From contig JAUMVK010000018.1 in the NCBI GenBank assembly GCA_030530205.1, positions 9,966 to 73,965 on the forward strand: a stretch of 64,000 nucleotides of DNA, written 5' to 3'. Numbering within the stretch: position 1 is the first letter of the stretch; every line of letters begins with the position of its first letter. Shown in pieces: positions 27,044-35,581 of this stretch. Position numbers and translations under genes: made by a program. The notes under the pieces are model-generated. The model had not been told where the DNA came from, did not search any database, and saw only the letters and a program-made list of their open reading frames with translations. The stretch is from RGIG3701 sp030530205 (GTDB lineage Bacteria > Planctomycetota > Planctomycetia > Pirellulales > Thermoguttaceae).

Positions 27044-27832
27044 ATGTCGCAGAAGTACCCGAAAAAAACCGAAACGGTCGAGAAACCCAAAAATCTGGTT
27101 CCCGAGGCTCTGCTTGAAACGTTTTTGGAGGCTTGCGAGGCCGTGCAGGTCGGCGAGCTTGCTCCCGTGCAGAAATTTCTGGCCGAAGGCGGTGACGTGA
27201 ACGCCCAGGACGATCAGGGGACCACGCTCCTTTTCTGGGCGGCATCGGCCGGAAGGACTGATTCGGTCCAATTCCTCCTCGAAAAAGGGGCTGAGACGGA
27301 ATTGGCCGACCTGCGCGGCTGGACTCCGCTTTACGGTGCGGCGTATTTCGGGAAATGGGACGTTTGCCGCCTTCTGGTCGAGGCCGGCGCGAACGTGAAC
27401 GCCCGGCAGAAGGAGGGCTGGTCCGTCCTTCACCACGCGGTCCGTCGTGAGTACCCGGCCATGGTCGAGTTTTTCCTCGAGCACGGCGCTGACCCCAACG
27501 CGGCCGACTCGGACGGCGAAACGGTCCTCCACGTGGCGGCTTACAGCAAAAACGCTCCGATCGTTCGCGCTCTTTTGGCTCACGGAGCGGACGCGAACGC
27601 TGCGGACGAAGACGGCTGGACGGTCCTTCACGCGGCTTGCCGGGGCGGAGACGTGGAACTCGTGCGGATGCTCGTCGAGGAATTCCATGCCGACTCGAAC
27701 GCGGCGGACGCCGATGACGAAACGCCGCTCGATTACGTCCGCGAGCTGATGGAAGACGAGGAAGACGAACTGGACCTCCAGACGATTCAGAATTACAAAG
27801 CGGTGGCGGACTATTTGACCACGGTCGGCTGA
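27044..27832 (+). CDS. Ankyrin-repeat protein
   Basis: 262 residues from ATG 27044, with GGGGGCAG-like purines upstream; the frame stays open further upstream but only through the HD gene. About five to six ankyrin repeats fill residues 60-235, with typical DLRGWTPLYGAAYFGKWDVC, DSDGETVLHVAAYSKNAPIV and DEDGWTVLHAACRGGDVELV units. No signal peptide or catalytic domain. Its role is protein binding, partner unknown. It ends 50 bp before a triplicated non-coding element. Confidence 0.85.
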   Translation: MSQKYPKKTETVEKPKNLVPEALLETFLEACEAVQVGELAPVQKFLAEGGDVNAQDDQGTTLLFWAASAGRTDSVQFLLEKGAETELADLRGWTPLYGAAYFGKWDVCRLLVEAGANVNARQKEGWSVLHHAVRREYPAMVEFFLEHGADPNAADSDGETVLHVAAYSKNAPIVRALLAHGADANAADEDGWTVLHAACRGGDVELVRMLVEEFHADSNAADADDETPLDYVRELMEDEEDELDLQTIQNYKAVADYLTTVG

Positions 27833-27910
27833 TGAACGGCGCGGAACCTTCGCGAAAACAGGAAGTCCGGCGTTTCGTCTCCAATCAAAGCGGTCAAACA
27901 AAAGCTTTTT

Positions 27911-28026
27911 TTAGCCGCAAAGAACGCAAAGGACGCAAAGAAATAGGATAAAGATTTGAAGTGTGCCGCGTGTTGATCGGTGACAAGAAAAAAACTCTTT
28001 GCGTTCTTTGCGTCCTTTGCGGCTAA
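27911..28026. repeat. GCCGCAAAGAACGCAAAGG palindrome, copy 1 of 3
   Basis: TTAGCCGCAAAGAACGCAAA at the left is matched by TTTGCGTCCTTTGCGGCTAA at the right, arms of about 35 bp around a 45-bp centre. Copies 2 and 3 are at 28241-28355 and 28568-28683. Confidence 0.85.
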
Positions 28027-28071
28027 AACAATCAAATTTGAAGCCGCAGACAGACTGCACCTCTTTCAAAT

Positions 28072-28152
28072 CTCACGCGGAGCGGCGGAGGCGCGGAGGA
28101 TTAGAGAATGATTCAACCCTAAAACTCCGCGGCTCCGCATCTCCGCGTGAGG
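28072..28152. repeat. CTCACGCGGAG palindrome inside tandem unit 1
   Basis: CTCACGCGGAGCGGCGGAGG at left and CATCTCCGCGTGAGG at right. The equivalent in unit 2 is at 28400-28479. The inner text (CAACCCTAAAACTCCGCGG) recurs at 30.05 kb. Confidence 0.85.
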
Positions 28153-28726
28153 TAAAAAGTAAGGTTCAACCGACAAGTGCCTGACGTTTCGTCTTCTTGA
28201 TCTTGTTGTTCCAATCAAAGCGGTCAAACAAAAGCTTTTTTTAGCCGCAAAGAGCGCAAAGGACGCAAAGAAATAGGATAAAGATTTGAAGTGAGCCGCG
28301 TGTTGATCGGTGACAAGAAAAAACTCTTTGCGTTCTTTGCGTCCTTTGCGGCTAAAAAATCAAATTTGAAGCCGCAGACAGACTGCGCCTCTTTCAAATC
28401 TCACGCGGAGTGGCGGAGGCGCGGAGGATCAGAGCCGTTTCAACCCTAAAACTCCGCGGCTCCGCATCTCCGCGTGAGGTAAAAAGTAAGGTTCAACCGA
28501 CAAGTGCCTGACGTTTCGTCTTCTTGATCTTGTTGTTCCACTCAAAGCGGTCAAACAAAAGCTTTTTTTAGCCGCAAAGAACGCAAAGGACGCAAAGATA
28601 TAGGATAAAGATTTGAAGAGTGCCGCGTGTTGATCGGTGGCAAGAAAAAACTCTTTGCGTTCTTTGCGTCCTTTGCGGCTAAAACAATCAAATTTGAAAC
28701 CGCAGACAGACTGCGCATCTTTCTGA

Positions 28727-29917
28727 TTAATTGATCATCGTCTCAAATTCCTCTTGATCCTGAAGCGTGATATAGACCTTCTGTTTCTTTTTGATATACA
28801 GCGTTTTCAGCTTTTGGACTCCTTTTTTGGTAAAGCCGCAGCGGGAAATGTCCAGACGTTCCAAACTGGAGATTCGAGCCAAAGAGGAAATGGCTTCGTT
28901 GGTAATTTGCGGATTGTCCGAGATGTCAAGGTCTGTCAGGCGCTTCAGGGCCGCAAGCCGGGAAATGCTCTCATTGGTAAGCCGTGGGCACTCGTTCAGG
29001 CATAAAACAGTCAAATCGGGCAATTTGGCAAGCTCCGTCAGGCCTTCATCTGTAAAGGTCTGATCGCCTGAAAGATTTAACTCCTGGATCTCCGGCAAAG
29101 AACAGAGGATTTTCAAACTCTCATCATTATGACAAACCGGAATTTCCACGATTTGCAGCTTCTTTAACTGGCTTAAAAATGGAATCCCTTCAGGTGTAAA
29201 TTTTTCCGAGAAGATTTTAAGTTCCTTCAGATTTTTCATTTGGGAAACCGGGCGCAAAATACGATTGGAGTAACGGCCCCGATCTTCGGATGAAGGCTCC
29301 GAATTGATCTCCGCGTTCAACGACAATCGCTCCAGTTCCTTCATTTCAGCCAAAACTGGCAACATTCCCTCTTCCGTTACGGGACACTTGGAAATGTGCA
29401 GTTCTTTCATCGAATGGAACTTTTTCAGGGAGGCCACCCCTTTGTCCGTGACGCGACTTCCGTGGAGAGTCAGCGCTTCGAGATCCGCAGCATTTTCAAT
29501 GAACTTAAAGTCTTCGTCGGTTATGTCTGTCCACAGAACATGAAGCTCTTTCAGGTTTTCAAGCCGTCCAATGGTGTGCAGCTTTTCCAGGCTGAAATTA
29601 CGGCAGGACATGATCTCCAAATCGTTCAAATGTTCGAGTTTTTTCAAACCTTCCCAATCTCGGGCCGTCATTTCCCAAGTTAGGAAATTCTGCATGAGCA
29701 GACGCTCAATGGGCTGACGTGAATTATGCTCTTCGAGGAACCGCCACAAATTTTCAATATCCGCTTCTTTGCGTTCCGGCGGTATAAAGACCCGAACGCA
29801 CGCGGAGGCCGGATTATAATTGGTCGCAATGATCCCAGCAGGATATTCGCTGGCATAACCGCACTGAAAAAACAACAAGGCGAGAAGAAAAAAACAGTAT
29901 TTTTTCAGATTTCTCAT
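28727..29917 (-). CDS. Secreted leucine-rich-repeat protein (first of two)
   Basis: 396 residues from ATG 29917, where the signal peptide begins (MRNLKKYCFFLLALLFFQCG); the frame extends 13 codons further but would bury the leader. At least nine LRR units of the long, ribonuclease-inhibitor/GALA-like type follow, for example LEALTLHGSRVTDKGVASL, IQELNLSGDQTFTDEGLTEL and LTDLDISDNPQITNEAISSL. No enzyme domain; a binding role outside the cytoplasm is inferred. Paired with another LRR gene upstream, separated by a 201-bp palindromic element. Composition is AT-richer than its neighbours. Confidence 0.8.
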   Translation of the reverse strand: MRNLKKYCFFLLALLFFQCGYASEYPAGIIATNYNPASACVRVFIPPERKEADIENLWRFLEEHNSRQPIERLLMQNFLTWEMTARDWEGLKKLEHLNDLEIMSCRNFSLEKLHTIGRLENLKELHVLWTDITDEDFKFIENAADLEALTLHGSRVTDKGVASLKKFHSMKELHISKCPVTEEGMLPVLAEMKELERLSLNAEINSEPSSEDRGRYSNRILRPVSQMKNLKELKIFSEKFTPEGIPFLSQLKKLQIVEIPVCHNDESLKILCSLPEIQELNLSGDQTFTDEGLTELAKLPDLTVLCLNECPRLTNESISRLAALKRLTDLDISDNPQITNEAISSLARISSLERLDISRCGFTKKGVQKLKTLYIKKKQKVYITLQDQEEFETMIN

Positions 29918-29953
29918 ATTGTAACCCATTAATCCATAATTAAAATTTTGGCT

Positions 29954-30154
29954 CATCCGGTAACTGCGTACCGAAAAGATAATTAAAATACGGCCAAGTT
30001 CAGGGGCTGTTGTTTTATCTCACGCGGAGGCGCGGAGGAACAGAACCGTTTCAACCCTAAAACTCCGCGGCTCTGCATCTCCGCGTGAGGTAAAAATTTG
30101 TTTATCCGACACGCGGTTGCATTAATTATTTTTCCGGGACGCGGTTACCGGATG
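29954..30154. repeat. 201-bp MITE-like palindrome with about 30-bp terminal inverted repeats
   Basis: CATCCGGTAACTGCGTACC at the left end is mirrored by GCGGTTACCGGATG at the right end; complementarity continues through GAAAA.ATAATTAA. The core is a CTCACGCGGAG palindrome (30019-30090). A left-end homologue lies at 63415. No transposase is encoded and no clear target-site duplication is seen. Confidence 0.8.
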
Positions 30155-30174
30155 AACCTTAAAATTTAATGCGA

Positions 30175-31242
30175 CTACATCCATATTCCGCCCTCAAGTT
30201 CATTCCAGTGGATATAGTTACCCTCTTTGTCGATACGATAGGACCGCACATGCGCCTTCTTGAAAAACTTCTGGCACATTTGGACTTTTCTCCCGCTGTC
30301 CTCTTTTTGATTTTTGTCGTAGGTAGCAAGCATGACCGGGATTTTTATTTTTTCGAGAGCCTGAAACCGTTCGTCCGGGAAATTCCATGGCAATACTACC
30401 TCCTGAAGGGATTCCCACTCCCGAAGGATCTTTTCGCCTTCTTCACCAATTTCACCGGTACAAAGAGATAAATATCGAAGTTGAAGATGTTTTATATCAT
30501 TCAGAAAAGCATCCAGATTTTGCGTTTTGTCGAAACAGCACACAGTCAGCACCTGAAGACTTGTGAAATGTTTTAACACATTGGCTGCTTCCTGTGGAGG
30601 CGTTTTACAAACGACCGTTAGTTCTCGCAGGGAATCCTTCAAAGGCATGAGCAAAGGAAACTTGTCGGCCTCCTCGTAATGGTAAAAAAGTGTTAACGAC
30701 ATCAGCTGTTTCATCTTCGCGATTTCCTGAATCGATGAACGCAGTGATGGAATCTTTAAATTTATAATGGATCGAGACGCTCCGATGCTCTCGCTCCATT
30801 TTTGAGGAAAGATGTTTTCTTCTTTCTGGGAATCATTTTTGATTTCAAAAGAAAAATCCGGATAAATCTTAAACTCTTCAAGCTGTTTGAGTTCATGAAC
30901 CGGGAAATCGGTATCTTCCGCACTCTTGTAAGTAATCCAAAGTCTGCGAAGATGGGTTAATTTCACGATCTGTTCGATGATTTCTTTGTTCAGGCATTCA
31001 CATTCAAGTATGGCATCCGTAACGGGAACTACGATCATATCTCCGTCGTCGTTTACCGATATAAGTCTTCCGTCTTCCCATTCGGCACAAGAATTGTTGC
31101 CCCATAATTCGATAGACGCGCACAGTTTTTCCAGCTTATGAGCGGCTTGAAACTCCGATTCCAGATCCGTGTCCTCTCCCCGGGAAATGGAGGCCAGCAA
31201 AAAAACGGCCAGGATACAAAACAGGGTCAAAAGTTTTTTCAT
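30175..31242 (-). CDS. Secreted leucine-rich-repeat-like protein (second of two)
   Basis: 355 residues from ATG 31242, which opens a signal peptide (MKKLLTLFCILAVFLLASIS); an in-frame TTG six codons upstream is less likely. The mature protein has degenerate LRR-like units (LTHLRRLWITYKSAEDTDFP, LQLRYLSLCTGEIGEEGEKI). Its pre-start sequence (GGTTGCAATATGA) closely matches that of the other LRR gene (GGTTACAATATGA), pointing to duplication of the locus. It starts 30 bp after the SSS symporter gene. Function unknown; surface binding is inferred. Confidence 0.7.
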   Translation of the reverse strand: MKKLLTLFCILAVFLLASISRGEDTDLESEFQAAHKLEKLCASIELWGNNSCAEWEDGRLISVNDDGDMIVVPVTDAILECECLNKEIIEQIVKLTHLRRLWITYKSAEDTDFPVHELKQLEEFKIYPDFSFEIKNDSQKEENIFPQKWSESIGASRSIINLKIPSLRSSIQEIAKMKQLMSLTLFYHYEEADKFPLLMPLKDSLRELTVVCKTPPQEAANVLKHFTSLQVLTVCCFDKTQNLDAFLNDIKHLQLRYLSLCTGEIGEEGEKILREWESLQEVVLPWNFPDERFQALEKIKIPVMLATYDKNQKEDSGRKVQMCQKFFKKAHVRSYRIDKEGNYIHWNELEGGIWM

Positions 31243-31272
31243 ATTGCAACCTCTGATCAATAATTAAAATTT

Positions 31273-33114
31273 TCAGCCACTAAAGAAAATGTACGAGCCA
31301 AGGATCCCAAGGATGATGAGTACGGAGGCGAGCACATCTCCCCAGCTCCAGCTGGAGCGCGACTCGGCCCGTTCCTCGGGGCTCGTCGTTCCAAACGTCA
31401 GGCCTTTCAGTTTTTCGTAATCGGGGGCCTGGGTCATGAGGCTCACGGTGATCATCGAAATGACGCAGACCGCAAGGATCACCACGCTGTAGTACTGGAA
31501 GTACACGCTGTTCACCAGCCAGAGGAACGAACCTTCCTGAAATTCCATCCCCAAAGTCGCCATCGTATCGACGTTAAGGCGCAGGATCGCCAGAATGAAA
31601 CCGAGGATCAGGGCGGCCATCGCGCCTTTGGAGTTCATGCGCTTCCAGAAAACGCCGAGCAGGAAAACCGTCAAAATGGGCGGCGAGAAGTAGCCCTGAA
31701 CGCTCTGAAGGTAAGCGTAAAGGCCACTTTTCCCCTGAATGACGGGGATCCAAAGCAGCCCGATCACGATCATGACGAACGTCGCGACCCGGCCGACCCA
31801 AACGAGCCGGCGCTCCGAAATGTTCTTTCGGAATTTCTTGTAAAAGTCCATCGTGAAGAGCGTCGCGCTTGCGTTGAACACGCCGGCCAGAGAACTCATC
31901 AGCGCCGAGAGCAGGCCCGCCACCACGATGCCGCGCACGCCGGGCGGTAAAACCTCACGCACCATCAACGGGAACGCGCCCTGACATTCGCTCGTGATCG
32001 GGACGCTTATTCCCTGACCGTTTTTGGCCGTCAACAGTTCCAGCCCCTTTGCGCCGTGGCACGAAAGCGCGAAGCAGATGATTCCCGGAATGATGAAAAT
32101 GAAAACCGGAAGGAGCTTCAGAAAAGCGGCAAAAATCGTACCGCGCCGGGCGTCTTTTTCGCTCCGGGCGCTGATCGCGCGCTGAACGATGTACTGGTCC
32201 GTGCACCAGTACCAGATCCCGATGAACGGCGCGCAAAAGAGCATCGCGACCCACGGGAAGTGCTGTGTCTGGGAACGGTCGTGGAAGTACCACGCCTGAC
32301 GGACGATCTTGCCGTTTTCGTCCCGTTCAAAGACCGGTCTCCAGGTCCCCTCCACGCCTTCAGGGAGGAGCGGCTTCCAAAGGTTCAGCATGTCGCGCCC
32401 TTCCTCTTTCGAGCAGCAGACTGCCCGCAGATTCTTCCAGCCGTCACGCAGCGAACCGTTTCCTCCGTCGTACTTTCCCAGTGCGCTCAGGCCGAAAACC
32501 GTCACGAGGATGGAGCCGCCAATCAGGATGATCGTCTGAAACGTTTCCGTGTACGCCACCGCGCGCATTCCGCCGAGCATCGTATAAAGCCCGGTCATCA
32601 CGATCACAAGGATCGAGCCGATCCAGAAACTGTCGAGGCCGAAAATGGTCATTTCCGGCAGAAGGACCTTGAAAACGATTCCGCCGGCAAAGATCCCCAC
32701 CGCGACCTTGGTCACGATGTACGCCGCAAGCGAGATGATCGAAAGGACCCACCGCGCGTTGGCCGAGAAACGACGCTCCAGAAACTCGGGCATCGTGAAG
32801 ACTTTGCTCCGCATATAGAATGGGATGAAGAGCCAGCCCAGGACCAGCAGGCACCAGGCGTGGAGTTCAAAGTGGGCGAGCGTCACGCCGTCCGTGCAGC
32901 CACTTCCGGCCAGACCGACCAGGTGCTCCGACCCGATGTTCGACGCGAAAATGGACGCGCCGACCACGAACCAGCTCAGGGAGTTCCCGGCGAGGAAGTA
33001 ATCTTTGGCAGTGTTCCGCGTACGCAAAATGACCCACCAGGCCAAGCCGAACAGAAGAATGAAGTAACCAGCGACGATGCCCCAGTCGAGGGATGTTAAA
33101 CTACTTGTGGTCAT
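31273..33114 (-). CDS. SSS-family sodium/solute symporter, probably for sugars
   Basis: 613 residues with about 14 hydrophobic segments. Diagnostic SGLT-type sequence near the N-terminus: FLAGNSLSWFVVGASIFASN followed by IGSEHLVGLAGSG. An inserted hydrophilic loop of about 70 residues (around 225-290) is larger than in many relatives. The family imports sugars, amino acids or vitamins with Na+. Downstream of a secreted clan GH-L-like enzyme gene and reading the same way, it plausibly imports the released sugar. Integral inner-membrane protein. Confidence 0.88.
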   Translation of the reverse strand: MTTSSLTSLDWGIVAGYFILLFGLAWWVILRTRNTAKDYFLAGNSLSWFVVGASIFASNIGSEHLVGLAGSGCTDGVTLAHFELHAWCLLVLGWLFIPFYMRSKVFTMPEFLERRFSANARWVLSIISLAAYIVTKVAVGIFAGGIVFKVLLPEMTIFGLDSFWIGSILVIVMTGLYTMLGGMRAVAYTETFQTIILIGGSILVTVFGLSALGKYDGGNGSLRDGWKNLRAVCCSKEEGRDMLNLWKPLLPEGVEGTWRPVFERDENGKIVRQAWYFHDRSQTQHFPWVAMLFCAPFIGIWYWCTDQYIVQRAISARSEKDARRGTIFAAFLKLLPVFIFIIPGIICFALSCHGAKGLELLTAKNGQGISVPITSECQGAFPLMVREVLPPGVRGIVVAGLLSALMSSLAGVFNASATLFTMDFYKKFRKNISERRLVWVGRVATFVMIVIGLLWIPVIQGKSGLYAYLQSVQGYFSPPILTVFLLGVFWKRMNSKGAMAALILGFILAILRLNVDTMATLGMEFQEGSFLWLVNSVYFQYYSVVILAVCVISMITVSLMTQAPDYEKLKGLTFGTTSPEERAESRSSWSWGDVLASVLIILGILGSYIFFSG

Positions 33115-33163
33115 CTTTTCTAAACGAGTTTAGGGGTTAAAAGGGGGGAATCAGGAGCGGGGA

Positions 33164-33237
33164 GTGAGGGGTTGAAGTCTTTCTGAAACGAACGTTACGC
33201 GAAGCGTCAACTCCTCACTCCTCATTCCTCACTGAAT
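33164..33237. repeat. Palindrome with GGAGTGAGGGG arms and GTTACGC hairpin core
   Basis: Left arm AGCGGGGAGTGAGGGGTTGA, right arm TCAACTCCTCACTCCTCATT and on; core hairpin ACGC-GAA-GCGT in GTTACGCGAAGCGTCAAC. The right end abuts the stop codon of the GH-L-like gene. Confidence 0.75.
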
Positions 33238-35357
33238 TACGGCGCGGGCTTGAACCCTTCCGCCTTGATATACCATTGGCCGTTCCGCGGGAAACCAGGG
33301 GCTTCGCCTTTGGAACGGTCCACATCGGGCGCGCCGTCCCAGCCGCCGGCCATCATGCCGATCGCGTAGAGCAGGCCGCCGTTTCCCGGCAGGTACGGGC
33401 ACGGATTGTTCGCGTTGACGCCTCGCAGGTCGTAGGCGTTTCTCGGGCTTTCGTGGAGCAGGATCTCCACCGCGATCTCGGGCTGGCCGGTCCTCGCGGC
33501 GCACATGGCGGTCCAGGGGAAGTCCCAGCCCCAAACGCGGCCCCAGTTCCACGTCTCGAAAACCTTCTTCACGGTCCTCCGGGCCGTTTCCGGGTCCACG
33601 CCTTCCGTTGGCGGGATCATCCCGTACACGCCGACCGGGTTCGGGTGCTCCCAGTTGTAATTCTCGTACGAGTCGAGCCATTCGGCCGAGTGGATCCAGA
33701 CCGCCTCATCGTCCGGGAGGCCCGGCAGCGTCGGGAGCGGCGCGAGATGGTCGGCGATTTCGTCCCATTCTTTCACGCGGTCTTTTCCCATGCGTTCGCG
33801 CCAGAGGTTTGCCTCACGCAGACCGAAGCGCCAGTACGCCAGGTCGAACACGCTGTCCCGCGTGATCCCCCGTTCGCTCGGCGGCATGACCGGGTCCAGG
33901 TGCCAGACCCCCGCCTCGTCTTTCGTCGGGTACGACGCCATGTACTTCGCCGTCTCGTCGAGGATCTCGGCCCAGCGGTCGAGCGTCGCTTGCGTCGGGC
34001 GGTTCCGGTACTCCAGCTCAGCGAAGATCATCGGGTGCGGCTGCTTCCAGAGCAAAACCTGATTTCCGACCCACGGTGCCGTGCGGCTTTCAGGTCCGGT
34101 CGATTTCTGCCACTGTGCGCCGTCGTAGCCGAGCTGCCGGGCGAGCATTTTCGCGACCGGAAGGTTCTTTTTGTAGCAGTCCAGCGCACGGTCGGAAAGC
34201 TCCAGCCGGTCCCAGAGCGCGTAGTGGGCCAGATGCCAGTAAATCATCTCGCCGTGGTACTGACCGCGCCACGGGTCCGTTCCGAGGAGTCCCGTTTCCG
34301 GGGGCGGGTAACTGCCGGCAGAGTTCGTCCGCGTGAGGTACTGCGAAAGCACGATCCGGCGTTCCAGCTCGACCCAGCGCGGGTCTTTGCTCTGCGAAAG
34401 GTCCACGGCCGCGCCGGACTTCCAGAACTTTTCCCACACCGCGGCGGTTTGGGCCTTCAATTCCTCGAACGCCGGGATCGCCGCCCGCTCGATTTTCGGC
34501 CAGCCGTCGTAAAACGCACAGGAAAAACCGCAGACGCTTCCGTCCGTCGCGATCGTCAGTTCGTGGCACGTGGGATTGATCTGCAGGACGGCGTTTTCGG
34601 AGCAATCGACGCAAACCGTGTACCGGAAATCGTCGGCCTGACGCTGAATTTGGGCCGAGTGCGTCGAATTCCCCGGCAGGACCCGGGTCGTGTGCTTTTC
34701 ACTCGGGCCGAACTCGCCGGAATACGCCGCCATCTGGATCGTCGGGTAAGGAAAATCGATCGAGACCACGATCTTCCCCTGAGCGATCAGCGGCGACTCG
34801 ACCCGCGCGCAGACGCAGTCCGAATCCATCCTCACGAGCGTTTCGACCTTCACCGTTTCACCGTCGAGCTGGAACTCGGTCGTGTGCCGCCCGGTCCAAA
34901 GGTCGAGCCGACGCTGAACGTTTTGAATCTCCTCCTGCGCGATCGCCTGACCGTTGGAGCGAATCAAACGGACCCTTGCCAGGTCGGCGCGGTGTGGATT
35001 ATCGAAGATCCACTGGCGCAGGGCTTTTTTCTCGGGCGGGAACGAATTATCCCCCTGGTGCGGCTTGTTGCGACCCTGCTGAAACGTCCCGGTCGCGGGC
35101 ACGTCGGCGGGAGTAAACCCCTCCGGCAGCGGGAACGAGTGCCAGCCCCAGTACGACATGGTATTCCCGCGCGTGGTCTGGAGACCGGTCCGGTCCACGT
35201 TGAAACAGAACTCGCCGTTTCCGAGCGGAATCTCGAGATCCGCCGCGTCGCTTGTGATCGCGTGCCGCCCCACGACCGTCTGTCGATCGATCGGCTCTGC
35301 GTTCAGGGCCGCGTAGAATATCAAAACAAACAGGATAGAAAAAAACAGTTTTCGCAT
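33237..35357 (-). CDS. Secreted glycoside hydrolase, clan GH-L-like (GH65/GH95 type)
   Basis: 706 residues with a signal peptide (MRKLFFSILFVLIFYAALNA). The first 280 residues form a beta-sandwich-like domain opening with LEIPLGNGEFCFNVDRTG, as in GH65/GH95 N-terminal domains. The helical toroid follows: QYHGEMIYWHLAHYALWDR and YLPGNGGLLYAIGMMAGGWD are the segments that most resemble this clan. Likely activities are alpha-fucosidase, alpha-galactosidase or related; not decided here. An ORF of equal length on the opposite strand is a shadow without signal peptide. It leads a minus-strand series with the symporter and LRR genes. Confidence 0.7.
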   Translation of the reverse strand: MRKLFFSILFVLIFYAALNAEPIDRQTVVGRHAITSDAADLEIPLGNGEFCFNVDRTGLQTTRGNTMSYWGWHSFPLPEGFTPADVPATGTFQQGRNKPHQGDNSFPPEKKALRQWIFDNPHRADLARVRLIRSNGQAIAQEEIQNVQRRLDLWTGRHTTEFQLDGETVKVETLVRMDSDCVCARVESPLIAQGKIVVSIDFPYPTIQMAAYSGEFGPSEKHTTRVLPGNSTHSAQIQRQADDFRYTVCVDCSENAVLQINPTCHELTIATDGSVCGFSCAFYDGWPKIERAAIPAFEELKAQTAAVWEKFWKSGAAVDLSQSKDPRWVELERRIVLSQYLTRTNSAGSYPPPETGLLGTDPWRGQYHGEMIYWHLAHYALWDRLELSDRALDCYKKNLPVAKMLARQLGYDGAQWQKSTGPESRTAPWVGNQVLLWKQPHPMIFAELEYRNRPTQATLDRWAEILDETAKYMASYPTKDEAGVWHLDPVMPPSERGITRDSVFDLAYWRFGLREANLWRERMGKDRVKEWDEIADHLAPLPTLPGLPDDEAVWIHSAEWLDSYENYNWEHPNPVGVYGMIPPTEGVDPETARRTVKKVFETWNWGRVWGWDFPWTAMCAARTGQPEIAVEILLHESPRNAYDLRGVNANNPCPYLPGNGGLLYAIGMMAGGWDGAPDVDRSKGEAPGFPRNGQWYIKAEGFKPAP

Positions 35358-35484
35358 GGTTTGATCCTGATATTAAGAGAAATGGAGGGTAAATAGTTAC
35401 ACTTTTATTCTATCTTTTGCCCTTTTTGCGTCAAGGGGGGATGGAAAACTTTTACGATTTTTCCGATTATTCCTTCAAGTGCAC

Positions 35485-35512
35485 TTGCAAATTTTTCGAT
35501 ATTATGTATAAT
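35485..35512 (+). promoter_or_regulatory. Promoter of the cysteine-synthase-like gene
   Basis: TTGCAA at 35485-35490 and a perfect TATAAT at 35507-35512, spacer 16, 69 bp before the ATG. The divergent gap (35358-35581) is AT-rich with nothing else recognised. Confidence 0.55.
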
Positions 35513-35581
35513 AGCGCACAATCGTTACTTTGTGCATTTTGTTTAACCTGCAAACTTTAACACTGGAAAACCCGCTAAAAA

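Larger units (their letters stand above)
27881..28715. repeat. Tandemly triplicated about 330-bp non-coding element
   Basis: Unit starts CCAATCAAAGCGGTCAAACA at 27881 and 28211 and CCACTCAAAGCGGTCAAACA at 28538, giving periods of 330 and 327 bp; the third copy is truncated at about 28715. Each unit contains a GCCGCAAAG palindrome and, in the first two, a CTCACGCGGAG palindrome, plus a CCGACAAGTGCCTGACG flank. Copies differ at few positions. No ORF of note in this 890-bp gap. Confidence 0.9.

Noticed and set aside
27881..28715. Tandem RNA genes or rRNA fragments
   Set aside because: Sequence is palindromic repeat text without tRNA cloverleaf or rRNA motifs.
33276..35396. 706-codon plus-strand ORF
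   Set aside because: Exactly antisense to the GH-L-like gene, which has a signal peptide and family motifs; the antisense product has none.
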